A DNA stretch of 48,428 nucleotides, taken from NCBI RefSeq assembly GCF_015159745.1, contig NZ_JADDOJ010000023.1, positions 1 to 48,428 on the forward strand, read 5' to 3'. The notes beneath the pieces were generated by a model, which saw nothing but the letters and a program-made list of their open reading frames with translations, ran no database searches and was not told the origin of the DNA. Below are positions 33,572 through 40,558 of the stretch, in pieces. The position numbers were made by a program, and so were the translations under genes. Source of the stretch: Ramlibacter aquaticus. Its GTDB lineage: Bacteria; Pseudomonadota; Gammaproteobacteria; Burkholderiales; Burkholderiaceae_C. Positions within the stretch are counted from its first letter, which is position 1. Every line of letters begins with the position of its first letter.

Positions 33572-34342
33572 TTACTGCGCGGCCCAGCCGCCGTCCATGT
33601 TCCAGGCCACGCCACGCACGTTGTTGGCCGCCGGCGAACAGAAGAACGCCGCCAGTTCGCCCAGCTCTTCCGGCGTGGTGAACTGCATGGAGGGTTCCTT
33701 CTCACCCAGCAGCTGGCGCTTGGCTTCGTCGTTGGAGATCTTGAGCGTGGCGGCGCGGTCGTCCACCTGCTTTTGCACCAGCGGGGTCAGCACCCAGCCC
33801 GGGCAGATCGCGTTGCAGGTGACGCCGGTGGTGGCGTTTTCCAGCGCCGTCACCTTGGTCAGGCCGACGATGCCGTGCTTGGCCGCCACATAGGCCGACT
33901 TGTTCACCGAGGCCACCAGCCCGTGCACCGAAGCGACGTTGATGATGCGGCCCCAGTTGGCCGCCTTCATCGCCGGCAGCGCGAGGCGAGTGGCGTGGAA
34001 GGCCGAGCTCAGGTTGATCGCGATGATGGCGTCCCAGCGCTCGACCGGGAACTCCTCGATGGGCGCCGTGTGCTGGATGCCGGCGTTGTTGACCAGGATG
34101 TCCACGCGCCCGAACTGCTGGGCTGCGTAGGCCATCATGGCCTCGATCTCGGCCGGCTTGCTCATGTCGGCGCCGTGGTAGGCCGTCTTCACGCCCAGCG
34201 CCTCGACCTGCGCGCGGGGGCCTTCGGCATCGCCGAAACCGTTGAGCACGATGTTGGCGCCCTGGCGGGCCAGGGCCTTGGCGATGCCCAGGCCGATGCC
34301 GCTGGTGGAGCCCGTGACAAGGGCGGTTTTGCCTTTCAGCAT
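33572..34342 (-). CDS. bdhA: 3-hydroxybutyrate dehydrogenase
   Basis: Interconverts D-3-hydroxybutyrate and acetoacetate with NAD, the exit step of polyhydroxybutyrate breakdown. The 256-residue SDR begins MLKGKTALVTGSTSGIGLGIA, has NNAGIQH, the catalytic S138, Y151 and K155 (NVASVHGLVASVNKSAYVAAKHG), and the family-specific CNAICPGWVLTPLV and QVDDRA segments, with the ending NMDGGWAAQ. A Shine-Dalgarno GGAGAA precedes the ATG. PhaR, the regulator of PHB granule genes, is encoded 3.6 kb away, consistent with a PHB-storing organism. Confidence 0.95.
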   Translation of the reverse strand: MLKGKTALVTGSTSGIGLGIAKALARQGANIVLNGFGDAEGPRAQVEALGVKTAYHGADMSKPAEIEAMMAYAAQQFGRVDILVNNAGIQHTAPIEEFPVERWDAIIAINLSSAFHATRLALPAMKAANWGRIINVASVHGLVASVNKSAYVAAKHGIVGLTKVTALENATTGVTCNAICPGWVLTPLVQKQVDDRAATLKISNDEAKRQLLGEKEPSMQFTTPEELGELAAFFCSPAANNVRGVAWNMDGGWAAQ

Positions 34343-34412
34343 GGTGGTTCTCCGGGTGGATTAGGATGGGGCGAAATACCGCGACAACGCGGATGCCACG
34401 CTTCATCTTGCC

Positions 34413-35315
34413 ATGCCCGAACCTACGCTGAACTACGTAACCTGCCCCGGTCCCGATGGGGGGCACCGCATGGCGTACTGGGCCTGGGGCCACCCGGCCG
34501 CGTCGCAGTTGGTCGTCTGCGTGCATGGGCTGGCCCGGCAGGGCCGTGACTTCGACACCCTGGCCCAGGCCCTGGTCGCCCGCTCGGGCGGGGCCCTGCG
34601 GGTGGTCTGCCCCGACATGCCGGGCCGCGGCCGCAGCGACTGGCTGAAGGACCCTTCGCTCTACCAGATCCCGGCCTACGTGCCCGCGGTGCTGGCGCTG
34701 CTGCAGCAGCTGGGCCGCGAGGCGCCCATCGCCGCGCTGGACTGGGTGGGCACCAGCATGGGCGGCCTGATCGGCCTGGTGGTGGCCGCCACGCCCGACC
34801 TGCCCCTGCCGTCCCCGGTGCGCCGGCTGGTGCTCAACGACGTGGGCCCGGTGGTGCAGTGGGAGGCGCTGCAGCGCATCGGCGGCTACCTGGGACGTTT
34901 CGGCCGCTACCCGACGGTGGAGGCGGGCGCGCAGGCCCTGCGGGAGATCTCGCAGAGCTTCGGCCCGCACAGCGACGCGCAGTGGCTGGCCCTGTCGCGC
35001 CCCATGTTGCGGCCCCTGCCCGAAGGCGACTGGACCCTGCACTACGACCCGGCCATCGCGCTGCCCGTGCGCGCGCTGACGCCGGAGGCCGCAGCCCAGG
35101 CGGAGGCGTCGGTGTGGGCGCTGTACGACCGGCTGGCGGCGCCCACGCTGCTGCTGCGCGGCGCGGAGTCGGACTTGCTCTCGCCCGCCACCGCCCTGGC
35201 CATGACGCAGCGCGGCCCGCGCGCCGCTCTGGTGGAGTTCGCGGGCGTGGGCCATGCGCCCACGCTGGTGGCCCAGGACCAGGTCGACGCCGTCTGCAGC
35301 TTCCTGCTGCCATGA
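34413..35315 (+). CDS. Alpha/beta fold hydrolase
   Basis: A 300-residue alpha/beta hydrolase with oxyanion VVCVHGLARQGRDFD, nucleophile elbow WVGTSMGGLIGL (S115), and a histidine near the end in EFAGVGHAPTL. Its substrate is unknown. The gene overlaps relA by four bases (ATGA), so it is translationally coupled to the stringent-response synthetase. The 70 bp upstream (34343-34412) separate it from the divergent bdhA gene. I see no clear ribosome site before the ATG; the start is chosen because MPEPTLNYVTCPGPDG begins the recognisable fold. Confidence 0.87.
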   Translation: MPEPTLNYVTCPGPDGGHRMAYWAWGHPAASQLVVCVHGLARQGRDFDTLAQALVARSGGALRVVCPDMPGRGRSDWLKDPSLYQIPAYVPAVLALLQQLGREAPIAALDWVGTSMGGLIGLVVAATPDLPLPSPVRRLVLNDVGPVVQWEALQRIGGYLGRFGRYPTVEAGAQALREISQSFGPHSDAQWLALSRPMLRPLPEGDWTLHYDPAIALPVRALTPEAAAQAEASVWALYDRLAAPTLLLRGAESDLLSPATALAMTQRGPRAALVEFAGVGHAPTLVAQDQVDAVCSFLLP

Positions 35316-37513
35316 AGAGCCTGGCCGCCGCACAGGGCGAGGCCGGGCAGGTGCCGGGCCTCATCGCCGCCGCCGAGCAGGCCCTGCCGCAGCAGGTGGA
35401 CGCCCTGGCGCGCGCCCGCGCCTTCGCCGAGCCGCTGATCGCGGGCGAGACCCTGGACACCGGCGAGAACACGCTGGCCCACGCCGACGCGGTGGCGGCC
35501 ATCCTGAAGGCCATGGGCGGCTCCGAGGCCATGCAGGCGGCGAGCTACCTGGTGTACGCCTGCGTGCACCTCAACCGCCCGCAGGAGGTGATCGCCAAGG
35601 CCTTCGGCGCCAGCTACGCGGCGCTGGCGGTGGAGACCACCCAGCTGGTGCGCATCCAGGCGCAGACCCGCGCCGCCGAGGAGGCCGGGCAGCGCGTGGA
35701 CGACCCGCGGCTGCAGACCGAGAACGTGCGCAAGATGCTGCTCGCCTTCTCGCGCGACCTGCGCGTGGTGATGCTGCGGCTGGCGTCGCGCCTGCAGACC
35801 CTGCGCTGGCATGCCGCCCACAAGACCCTGCCGCCCGCCAGCGTGTCGCGCGAAGCGCTGGAGATCTTCGCGCCGCTGGCCAACCGGCTCGGCATCTGGC
35901 AGGTGAAGTGGGAGATGGAAGACCTGGCCTTCCGCTTCCTCGAGCCCGACACCTACCGCGAAGTCGCCCGCCTGCTGGACGAAAAGCGTGCCGAGCGCGA
36001 GCAGTCCATCGAACAGATGCGCGATCGCCTGGCGCAGGAGCTGCGTGCCCAGGGCATCGCCGCGCAGGTCTCCGGGCGTCCCAAGCACATCTACAGCATC
36101 GTCAAGAAGATGCGCGGCAAGTCGCTGGGCTTCGACCAGGTGTTCGACATCCGGGCGCTGCGCGTGATCGTGCCCGAGGTGAAGGACTGCTACGCCGCGC
36201 TGGCCTGGGTGCACCAGCAGTTCAACCCGGTGATCGAGGAATTCGACGACTACATCGCCAGGCCCAAGCCCAACGGCTACCAGTCGCTGCACACCGTGGT
36301 GCGCGACGCGGCGGGCCGGCCGGTGGAGATCCAGATCCGCACGCAGGCCATGCACGAGCATGCCGAGCACGGTGTGGCCGCGCACTGGGCCTACAAGGAC
36401 GCCGGCACCAAGGGCTACGCGGGGGTGAGCGCCACGGGCACCTATGACGCCAAGATCGCGGTCCTGCGCCAGCTGCTGGCCTGGGAGCGCGACCTGTCCG
36501 GTGCGGCCCAGGGCCTCTTCGACGACCGCATCTACGTGCTCACGCCGGACGCCGCCATCGTCGACCTGCCCAAGGACGCGACGCCGGTGGACTTCGCCTA
36601 TTCCCTGCACACCAGCCTGGGCCACCGCTGCCGCGGCGCCCGCGTGGACGGGGCCATGGTGCCGCTGAACACCGCCCTGCACAACGGCCAGACCGTGGAG
36701 ATCGTGGCGGCCAAGGAGGGGGGGCCCTCGCGCGACTGGCTGAACCCCGAACTGGGGTTTCTCGCCAGCCCGCGGGCGCGCGCCAAGGTGCGGGCCTGGT
36801 TCAACGAGCAGCAGCGGCACGAGACGGTGGCGCGTGGCCGCGAGGCGGTGGAGCGCCTGCTGCAGCGCGAAGGCCGCACCGCCTTCCGGCTGGAGGACCT
36901 GGCGTCGCAGCTGGGCTTCAAGTCGGCCGAGGACCTGTTCGCCGTCGTCGGCAAGGACGAATACTCGCTGCGCAACATCGAGACCCTGCTCAAGCCGCCC
37001 GAGGCGCCGCTGCCGCAGGACGCCTTCCTGCTGAAGAAGCCCCGGCCGGGCGAGCGCACGCCCAAGGGCGGCGTTCTGGTGGTCGGCATCGATTCGCTCA
37101 TGACCCAGCTCGCGCGCTGCTGCAAGCCCGCGCCGCCGGATGCCATCGCGGGCTTCGTTACGCGGGGCAAGGGCGTGAGCATCCACCGCCAGGACTGCAG
37201 CAACTTCCGCGAGCTCTCGGCCAAGACGCCGGAGAGGGTGATCGAGGTGGAGTGGGGCCGTCCGCGCAACGGCGAGGCGGCCGTCTACCCGGTGGACGTG
37301 GCCGTGGAGGCTGGCGACCGGCAGGGGCTGTTGCGCGACATCTCGGAAGTCTTCGCCAAGGAAAAGATGAACGTGGTGGGCGTGCAGACGCAGTCCGTCA
37401 AGGGCACGGCCTGGATGACCTTCACCGTGGAAGTGGGGGACTCGCAGCGGCTGGAGAAGGTGCTGGTGCTGGTGCGCGAGGTGGCGGGGGTGCGCTGGGC
37501 GAAAAGGCGCTGA
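35312..37513 (+). CDS. relA: GTP pyrophosphokinase RelA ((p)ppGpp synthetase I)
   Basis: Makes (p)ppGpp in response to stalled ribosomes. The 733-residue protein (E. coli 744) has a degenerate N-terminal hydrolase domain: the HDxxED metal motif of SpoT is absent at SYLVYACVHLNRPQEVIAKAF. The synthetase domain has SGRPKHIYSIVKKM and DQVFDIRALRVIV, with the acidic EXDD motif E310-F-D312-D313 typical of RelA, and ARPKPNGYQSLHTVV. Then come the TGS domain (DDRIYVLTPDAAIVDLPKDA), the zinc-finger/conserved-Cys region (LARCCKPAPPDAIAGFVTRG) and an ACT domain at the end (DVAVEAGDRQGLLRDISEVF). It starts inside the preceding hydrolase gene's stop. Confidence 0.95.
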   Translation: MKSLAAAQGEAGQVPGLIAAAEQALPQQVDALARARAFAEPLIAGETLDTGENTLAHADAVAAILKAMGGSEAMQAASYLVYACVHLNRPQEVIAKAFGASYAALAVETTQLVRIQAQTRAAEEAGQRVDDPRLQTENVRKMLLAFSRDLRVVMLRLASRLQTLRWHAAHKTLPPASVSREALEIFAPLANRLGIWQVKWEMEDLAFRFLEPDTYREVARLLDEKRAEREQSIEQMRDRLAQELRAQGIAAQVSGRPKHIYSIVKKMRGKSLGFDQVFDIRALRVIVPEVKDCYAALAWVHQQFNPVIEEFDDYIARPKPNGYQSLHTVVRDAAGRPVEIQIRTQAMHEHAEHGVAAHWAYKDAGTKGYAGVSATGTYDAKIAVLRQLLAWERDLSGAAQGLFDDRIYVLTPDAAIVDLPKDATPVDFAYSLHTSLGHRCRGARVDGAMVPLNTALHNGQTVEIVAAKEGGPSRDWLNPELGFLASPRARAKVRAWFNEQQRHETVARGREAVERLLQREGRTAFRLEDLASQLGFKSAEDLFAVVGKDEYSLRNIETLLKPPEAPLPQDAFLLKKPRPGERTPKGGVLVVGIDSLMTQLARCCKPAPPDAIAGFVTRGKGVSIHRQDCSNFRELSAKTPERVIEVEWGRPRNGEAAVYPVDVAVEAGDRQGLLRDISEVFAKEKMNVVGVQTQSVKGTAWMTFTVEVGDSQRLEKVLVLVREVAGVRWAKRR

Positions 37514-37525
37514 GCAACATCGTGC

Positions 37526-37531
37526 TAGAAT
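37526..37531 (+). promoter_or_regulatory. -10 hexamer of the tRNA-Val gene
   Basis: TAGAAT lies 19 bp before the tRNA, in the gap after relA; transcription would start near 37538. No clear -35. Confidence 0.5.
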
Positions 37532-37550
37532 CGCGGTCTCGAACGAATTC

Positions 37551-37627
37551 AGGCGCGTAGCTCAGCTGGTTAGAGCACCACCTTGACATGGTGGGGGTCG
37601 TTGGTTCGAGTCCAATCGCGCCTACCA
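37551..37627 (+). tRNA. tRNA-Val (GAC)
   Basis: A 77-nt cloverleaf with encoded CCA. Acceptor AGGCGCG pairs fully with CGCGCCT; the anticodon stem CCACC/GGTGG holds loop TTGACAT, anticodon GAC, reading GUC/GUU valine codons. The T-arm is GTTGG-TTCGAGT-CCAAT. The D-arm, anticodon arm and extra loop closely match enterobacterial valine-GAC tRNAs. Confidence 0.97.
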
Positions 37628-37631
37628 ACAC

Positions 37632-37660
37632 AAGCCCCGCAGCAGTGCTGCGGGGCTTTG
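37632..37660 (+). terminator. Intrinsic terminator of tRNA-Val
   Basis: AGCCCCGCAG (37633-37642) and CTGCGGGGCT (37648-37657) form a 10-bp stem with a 5-nt loop, followed by TTTG and a further T-run (37661-37667). Confidence 0.85.
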
Positions 37661-37840
37661 TCGTTTTGAGCCCCCGATCGAGTGGCGCGCTGCCGGGGTC
37701 CGGGCCTGGCACCCTTTCACAGATACGTGACGGGCGGGCAGGCGGACGACGCACATCGAATGCGGTGGACCCTCGCATGCGGGTCACACCCCGGTTGGAT
37801 CTTCAGGGTAAACCTTGGGCGGGGCGCGGCCCCCGCTGCC

Positions 37841-37846
37841 TAGAAT
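37841..37846 (+). promoter_or_regulatory. -10 hexamer of the phaR transcript
   Basis: TAGAAT ends 8 nt before an ATG at 37855 (a possible 13-codon leader peptide) and 66 nt before the phaR GTG. The rest of the 250-bp gap from the tRNA-Val terminator shows no gene. Confidence 0.5.
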
Positions 37847-37854
37847 CTGCTGCG

Positions 37855-37896
37855 ATGCAGTACACACCAGGCCGCCCTCCGGGCGGCTGCGCCTGA
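37855..37896 (+). CDS. Possible 13-residue leader peptide upstream of phaR
   Basis: ATG at 37855 opens MQYTPGRPPGGCA and stops at TGA 37894-37896, three bases before the AGGAG ribosome site of phaR. It follows TAGAAT by 8 nt, the leaderless spacing seen elsewhere in this window. Within it GCCGCCC (37871-37877) and GGGCGGC (37881-37887) form a stem with a 3-nt loop, so ribosome passage could open a hairpin close to the phaR ribosome site. This is speculative; the ORF is short enough to occur by chance. Confidence 0.25.
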   Translation: MQYTPGRPPGGCA

Positions 37897-37912
37897 GCCA
37901 GGAGCCCGCTTC

Positions 37913-38455
37913 GTGCAGAGCAAGAAAACCAGTGCCGCAAAACCGGCCGTGAGGGTGATCAAGAAGTACCCCAACCGCCGGCTCTACGACACGGACACTT
38001 CCACCTACATCACCCTGGCCGAAGTCAAGCAGCTGGTGATGACGCGCGAGCCCTTCGTGGTGCGCGACGCCAAGACCAACGAGGACCTCACCCGCAGCAT
38101 CCTGCTGCAGATCATTCTCGAGGAAGAGGCGGGCGGCGCGCCCATGTTCAGCGAGGCGGCCCTGGCCAACCTGATCCGCTTCTACGGCCATGCGGCCCAG
38201 GCCTTCATGGGCAGCTACCTCGAGAAGAACGTGCAGGTCTTCACCGACATGCAGGCCCGGCTGGCCGAGCAGTCCAAGCAGTTCACGCCCGAGACCTGGG
38301 CGCAGTTCATGGCCACGCAGAATCCGCTGGTGCAGGGGATGATGGGCAACTACGTCGAGCAGTCCAAGAGCCTCATCGATTCGCTGCAGGAGCAGATGCA
38401 GAAGCAGACCGAGCAGATGCTGGGCGCCTTCGGCATGGGCGGCCCCAAGCGCTGA
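37913..38455 (+). CDS. phaR: Polyhydroxyalkanoate synthesis repressor PhaR
   Basis: A 180-residue regulator that in Cupriavidus and relatives binds both PHB granules and DNA, repressing the phasin gene until polymer accumulates. The N-terminal DNA-binding domain is unmistakable: RVIKKYPNRRLYDTDTSTYI, then LAEVKQLVMTREPFVVRDAKT and DLTRSILLQIILEEE. The C-terminal part is the PHB accumulation regulatory region, with a Gln/Met-rich amphipathic end (LQEQMQKQTEQMLGAFGMG) probably touching the polymer or forming oligomers. Translation starts at GTG, with Shine-Dalgarno AGGAG eight bases upstream. Confidence 0.96.
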   Translation: MQSKKTSAAKPAVRVIKKYPNRRLYDTDTSTYITLAEVKQLVMTREPFVVRDAKTNEDLTRSILLQIILEEEAGGAPMFSEAALANLIRFYGHAAQAFMGSYLEKNVQVFTDMQARLAEQSKQFTPETWAQFMATQNPLVQGMMGNYVEQSKSLIDSLQEQMQKQTEQMLGAFGMGGPKR

Positions 38456-38482
38456 TTCCGGGCGGGGCCGGCCCGCCTCTGG

Positions 38483-38488
38483 GACAAT
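38483..38488 (+). promoter_or_regulatory. -10-like hexamer of rimO
   Basis: GACAAT ends exactly 6 nt before the ATG at 38495. The bases between (ACGGGG) end directly at the ATG, too close for a ribosome site. Confidence 0.45.
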
Positions 38489-38494
38489 ACGGGG

Positions 38495-39853
38495 ATGTCG
38501 ACCCCCAAGGTGGGTTTCGTCAGCCTGGGCTGCCCCAAGGCGCTGACGGACTCCGAACTCATTCTCACGCAGCTCTCCGCCGAGGGCTACCAGACCTCCA
38601 AGACCTACGACGGCGCCGACCTGGTGATCGTCAACACCTGCGGCTTCATCGATGACGCGGTGCGCGAAAGCCTGGACACGATCGGCGAGGCGCTGGCCGA
38701 AAACGGCAAGGTGATCGTCACCGGCTGCCTGGGCGCCCGCGAAGGCGAGGGCGGCGGCAACCTGGTGCGCCAGATGCACCCCTCGGTGCTGGCCGTGACC
38801 GGGCCGCACGCCACCCACGAGGTGATGGAGGCGGTGCACACGCACCTGCCCAAGCCGCACGACCCCTTCACCGACCTGGTGCCGGCCGCCGGCATCAAGC
38901 TCACGCCGCGCCACTACGCCTACCTGAAGATCAGCGAGGGCTGCAACCACCGCTGCACCTTCTGCATCATCCCGTCCATGCGCGGCGACCTGGTCAGCCG
39001 GCCGGTGGGCGACGTGCTCAAGGAAGCGAAGGCGCTGTTCGAAGGCGGCGTGAAGGAACTGCTGGTGGTCAGCCAGGACACCTCGGCCTACGGCGTGGAC
39101 CTGAAGTACCGCACCGGCTTCTTCGACGGCCGCCCCGTGAAGACGCGCATGCTGGAGCTGGTGCAGGCGCTGGGCGAACTGGCCGAGCCGCACGGTGCCT
39201 GGGTGCGCCTGCATTACGTGTACCCGTATCCGTCGGTGGACGAGGTGGTGCCGCTGATGGCGACCGGCCGCGTTCTGCCCTACCTGGACGTGCCCTTCCA
39301 GCACAGCCACCCGGACGTGCTCAAGCGCATGAAGCGTCCGGCCAGCGGTGAGCGCAACCTGGAGCGCATCCAGGCCTGGCGCGCCGCCTGCCCCGAACTG
39401 GTGGTGCGCAGCACCTTCATCGCCGGCTTCCCCGGCGAGACCGACGCGGAGTTCCAGCACCTGCTGGACTTCGTGCGCGAGGCGAAGATCGACCGCGCCG
39501 GCTGCTTTGCCTACAGCCCGGTCGAGGGCGCCGCCGCCAATGACATCCCCGGCATGCTGCCCACCGAAGTGCGCGAGGAACGCCGCGCCCGCTTCATGGC
39601 GGTGGCCGAGGAGGTCTCGACGGCGAAGCTGCGCGAGCGCATCGGCGCGACCATGCAGGTGCTGGTGGATTCCGCCCCCGGGCTGGGCCGCAAGGGCGGC
39701 GTGGGCCGTACCTATGCGGACGCGCCGGAGATCGACGGCACCGTGCGGCTGCTGCCGCCGGAGAAGATCAGCAAGCAGCTGAAGGTGGGCGAGTTCACGC
39801 GTGCGCGCATCGTGGACACGCAGGGCCACGACCTGGTGGGCGTGCCGATCTGA
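38495..39853 (+). CDS. rimO: Ribosomal protein S12 methylthiotransferase RimO
   Basis: A radical-SAM enzyme that adds a methylthio group to the aspartate near position 88-89 of ribosomal protein S12. The 452-residue protein has the N-terminal UPF0004 domain with cluster cysteines in VSLGCPKAL (C13), VNTCGFID (C49) and VTGCLGARE, the radical-SAM triad C150-x3-C154-x2-C157 ([14 protein letters not shown], same numbering as E. coli), [10 protein letters not shown], and a C-terminal TRAM domain ending in [22 protein letters not shown] stands 6 nt before its ATG, so it may be transcribed apart from phaR, which ends 39 bp upstream. Confidence 0.96.
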   Translation: MSTPKVGFVSLGCPKALTDSELILTQLSAEGYQTSKTYDGADLVIVNTCGFIDDAVRESLDTIGEALAENGKVIVTGCLGAREGEGGGNLVRQMHPSVLAVTGPHATHEVMEAVHTHLPKPHDPFTDLVPAAGIKLTPRHYAYLKISEGCNHRCTFCIIPSMRGDLVSRPVGDVLKEAKALFEGGVKELLVVSQDTSAYGVDLKYRTGFFDGRPVKTRMLELVQALGELAEPHGAWVRLHYVYPYPSVDEVVPLMATGRVLPYLDVPFQHSHPDVLKRMKRPASGERNLERIQAWRAACPELVVRSTFIAGFPGETDAEFQHLLDFVREAKIDRAGCFAYSPVEGAAANDIPGMLPTEVREERRARFMAVAEEVSTAKLRERIGATMQVLVDSAPGLGRKGGVGRTYADAPEIDGTVRLLPPEKISKQLKVGEFTRARIVDTQGHDLVGVPI

Positions 39854-39904
39854 GCGGGCCCGGGGCGCATGCAGGCGGCGTGGCCCGCCGCGCCGGGGCA
39901 AGAA

Positions 39905-39928
39905 AAAAGCCGCCCGAAGGCGGCTTTT
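39905..39928. terminator. Bidirectional intrinsic terminator of rimO and tRNA-Leu copy 1
   Basis: AAAAGCCGCC (39905-39914) and GGCGGCTTTT (39919-39928) form a 10-bp stem; on the minus strand the loop is TTCG, the very stable C(UUCG)G tetraloop, followed by a T-run. A near copy lies at 40365-40387. Confidence 0.85.
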
Positions 39929-39940
39929 GCTGTCTGTCTG

Positions 39941-40025
<85 letters not shown>

Positions 40026-40042
40026 ATCTCAGGAAGCCTTCG

Positions 40043-40048
40043 ATTATA
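40043..40048 (-). promoter_or_regulatory. -10 hexamer of tRNA-Leu copy 1
   Basis: Perfect TATAAT on the minus strand, 17 nt before the tRNA 5' end, the same spacing as in copy 2. Confidence 0.65.
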
Positions 40049-40148
40049 TAGCGTTTTGAGCTGGCTCAGCGTTGGCGGTTCGCCTCGGGGGCAGAGGCAG
40101 AGCGCCAGGCCGGGCGGGGCAGGAGGCTGGGGCCCCATCACTCGCCCG

Positions 40149-40249
40149 GGCCGGGCCAGGGGCGGCTCATTCCGCGGATGTCGCCCGCATTGCCGCAAGC
40201 GGCAATGCTCCTCCTTGATTCCGCTCCATGAGCCACCCCTGCCCCGGCC
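40149..40249. repeat. 101-bp palindromic element between the tRNA-Leu copies
   Basis: Outer arms 40149-40178 and 40220-40249 are inverted repeats matching at 25 of 30 positions. Near the centre is a perfect hairpin: GCATTGCCGC (40187-40196), AA, GCGGCAATGC (40199-40208). The whole could fold into one long stem. It resembles a REP-like or miniature repeat rather than a gene. The gap 40049-40360 has reading frames on both strands but their codon use and composition (Arg/Pro/Gly-rich, no motif) do not look like protein; I call no gene there. Confidence 0.6.
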
Positions 40250-40364
40250 CTGGAGGGACGGGCGTGGCGCTGCCGTGGTGAAACCTCTGCTTCCCTGGAT
40301 GAGGGCTGAAAGGGCGGGGGCGCCATCCGCCCCCCAGGCCGCGCTGCCCGAACGCGCCAAAGAA

Positions 40365-40387
40365 AAAAGCCGCCCGAGGCGGCTTTT
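40365..40387. terminator. Intrinsic terminator of tRNA-Leu copy 2
   Basis: AAAAGCCGCC (40365-40374) and GGCGGCTTTT (40378-40387) with loop CGA; nearly identical to the terminator of copy 1, with one loop base lost. It lies about 50 nt beyond the tRNA 3' end. Confidence 0.8.
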
Positions 40388-40437
40388 CTGGATGACCGGG
40401 CCGTGAATCGATGTTCTCGGCCTTATCATTGTTTCGT

Positions 40438-40534
<97 letters not shown>

Positions 40535-40539
40535 TAAGG

Positions 40540-40549
40540 ATTCTATATC
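40540..40549. promoter_or_regulatory. Overlapping divergent -10 elements of tRNA-Leu copy 2 and rnr
   Basis: On the minus strand TAGAAT (complement of 40540-40545) serves the tRNA. On the plus strand TATATC (40544-40549) ends 9 nt before the rnr GTG at 40559. The two share two bases, so RNA polymerase cannot open both at once. Confidence 0.45.
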
Positions 40550-40558
40550 AAAAATACA

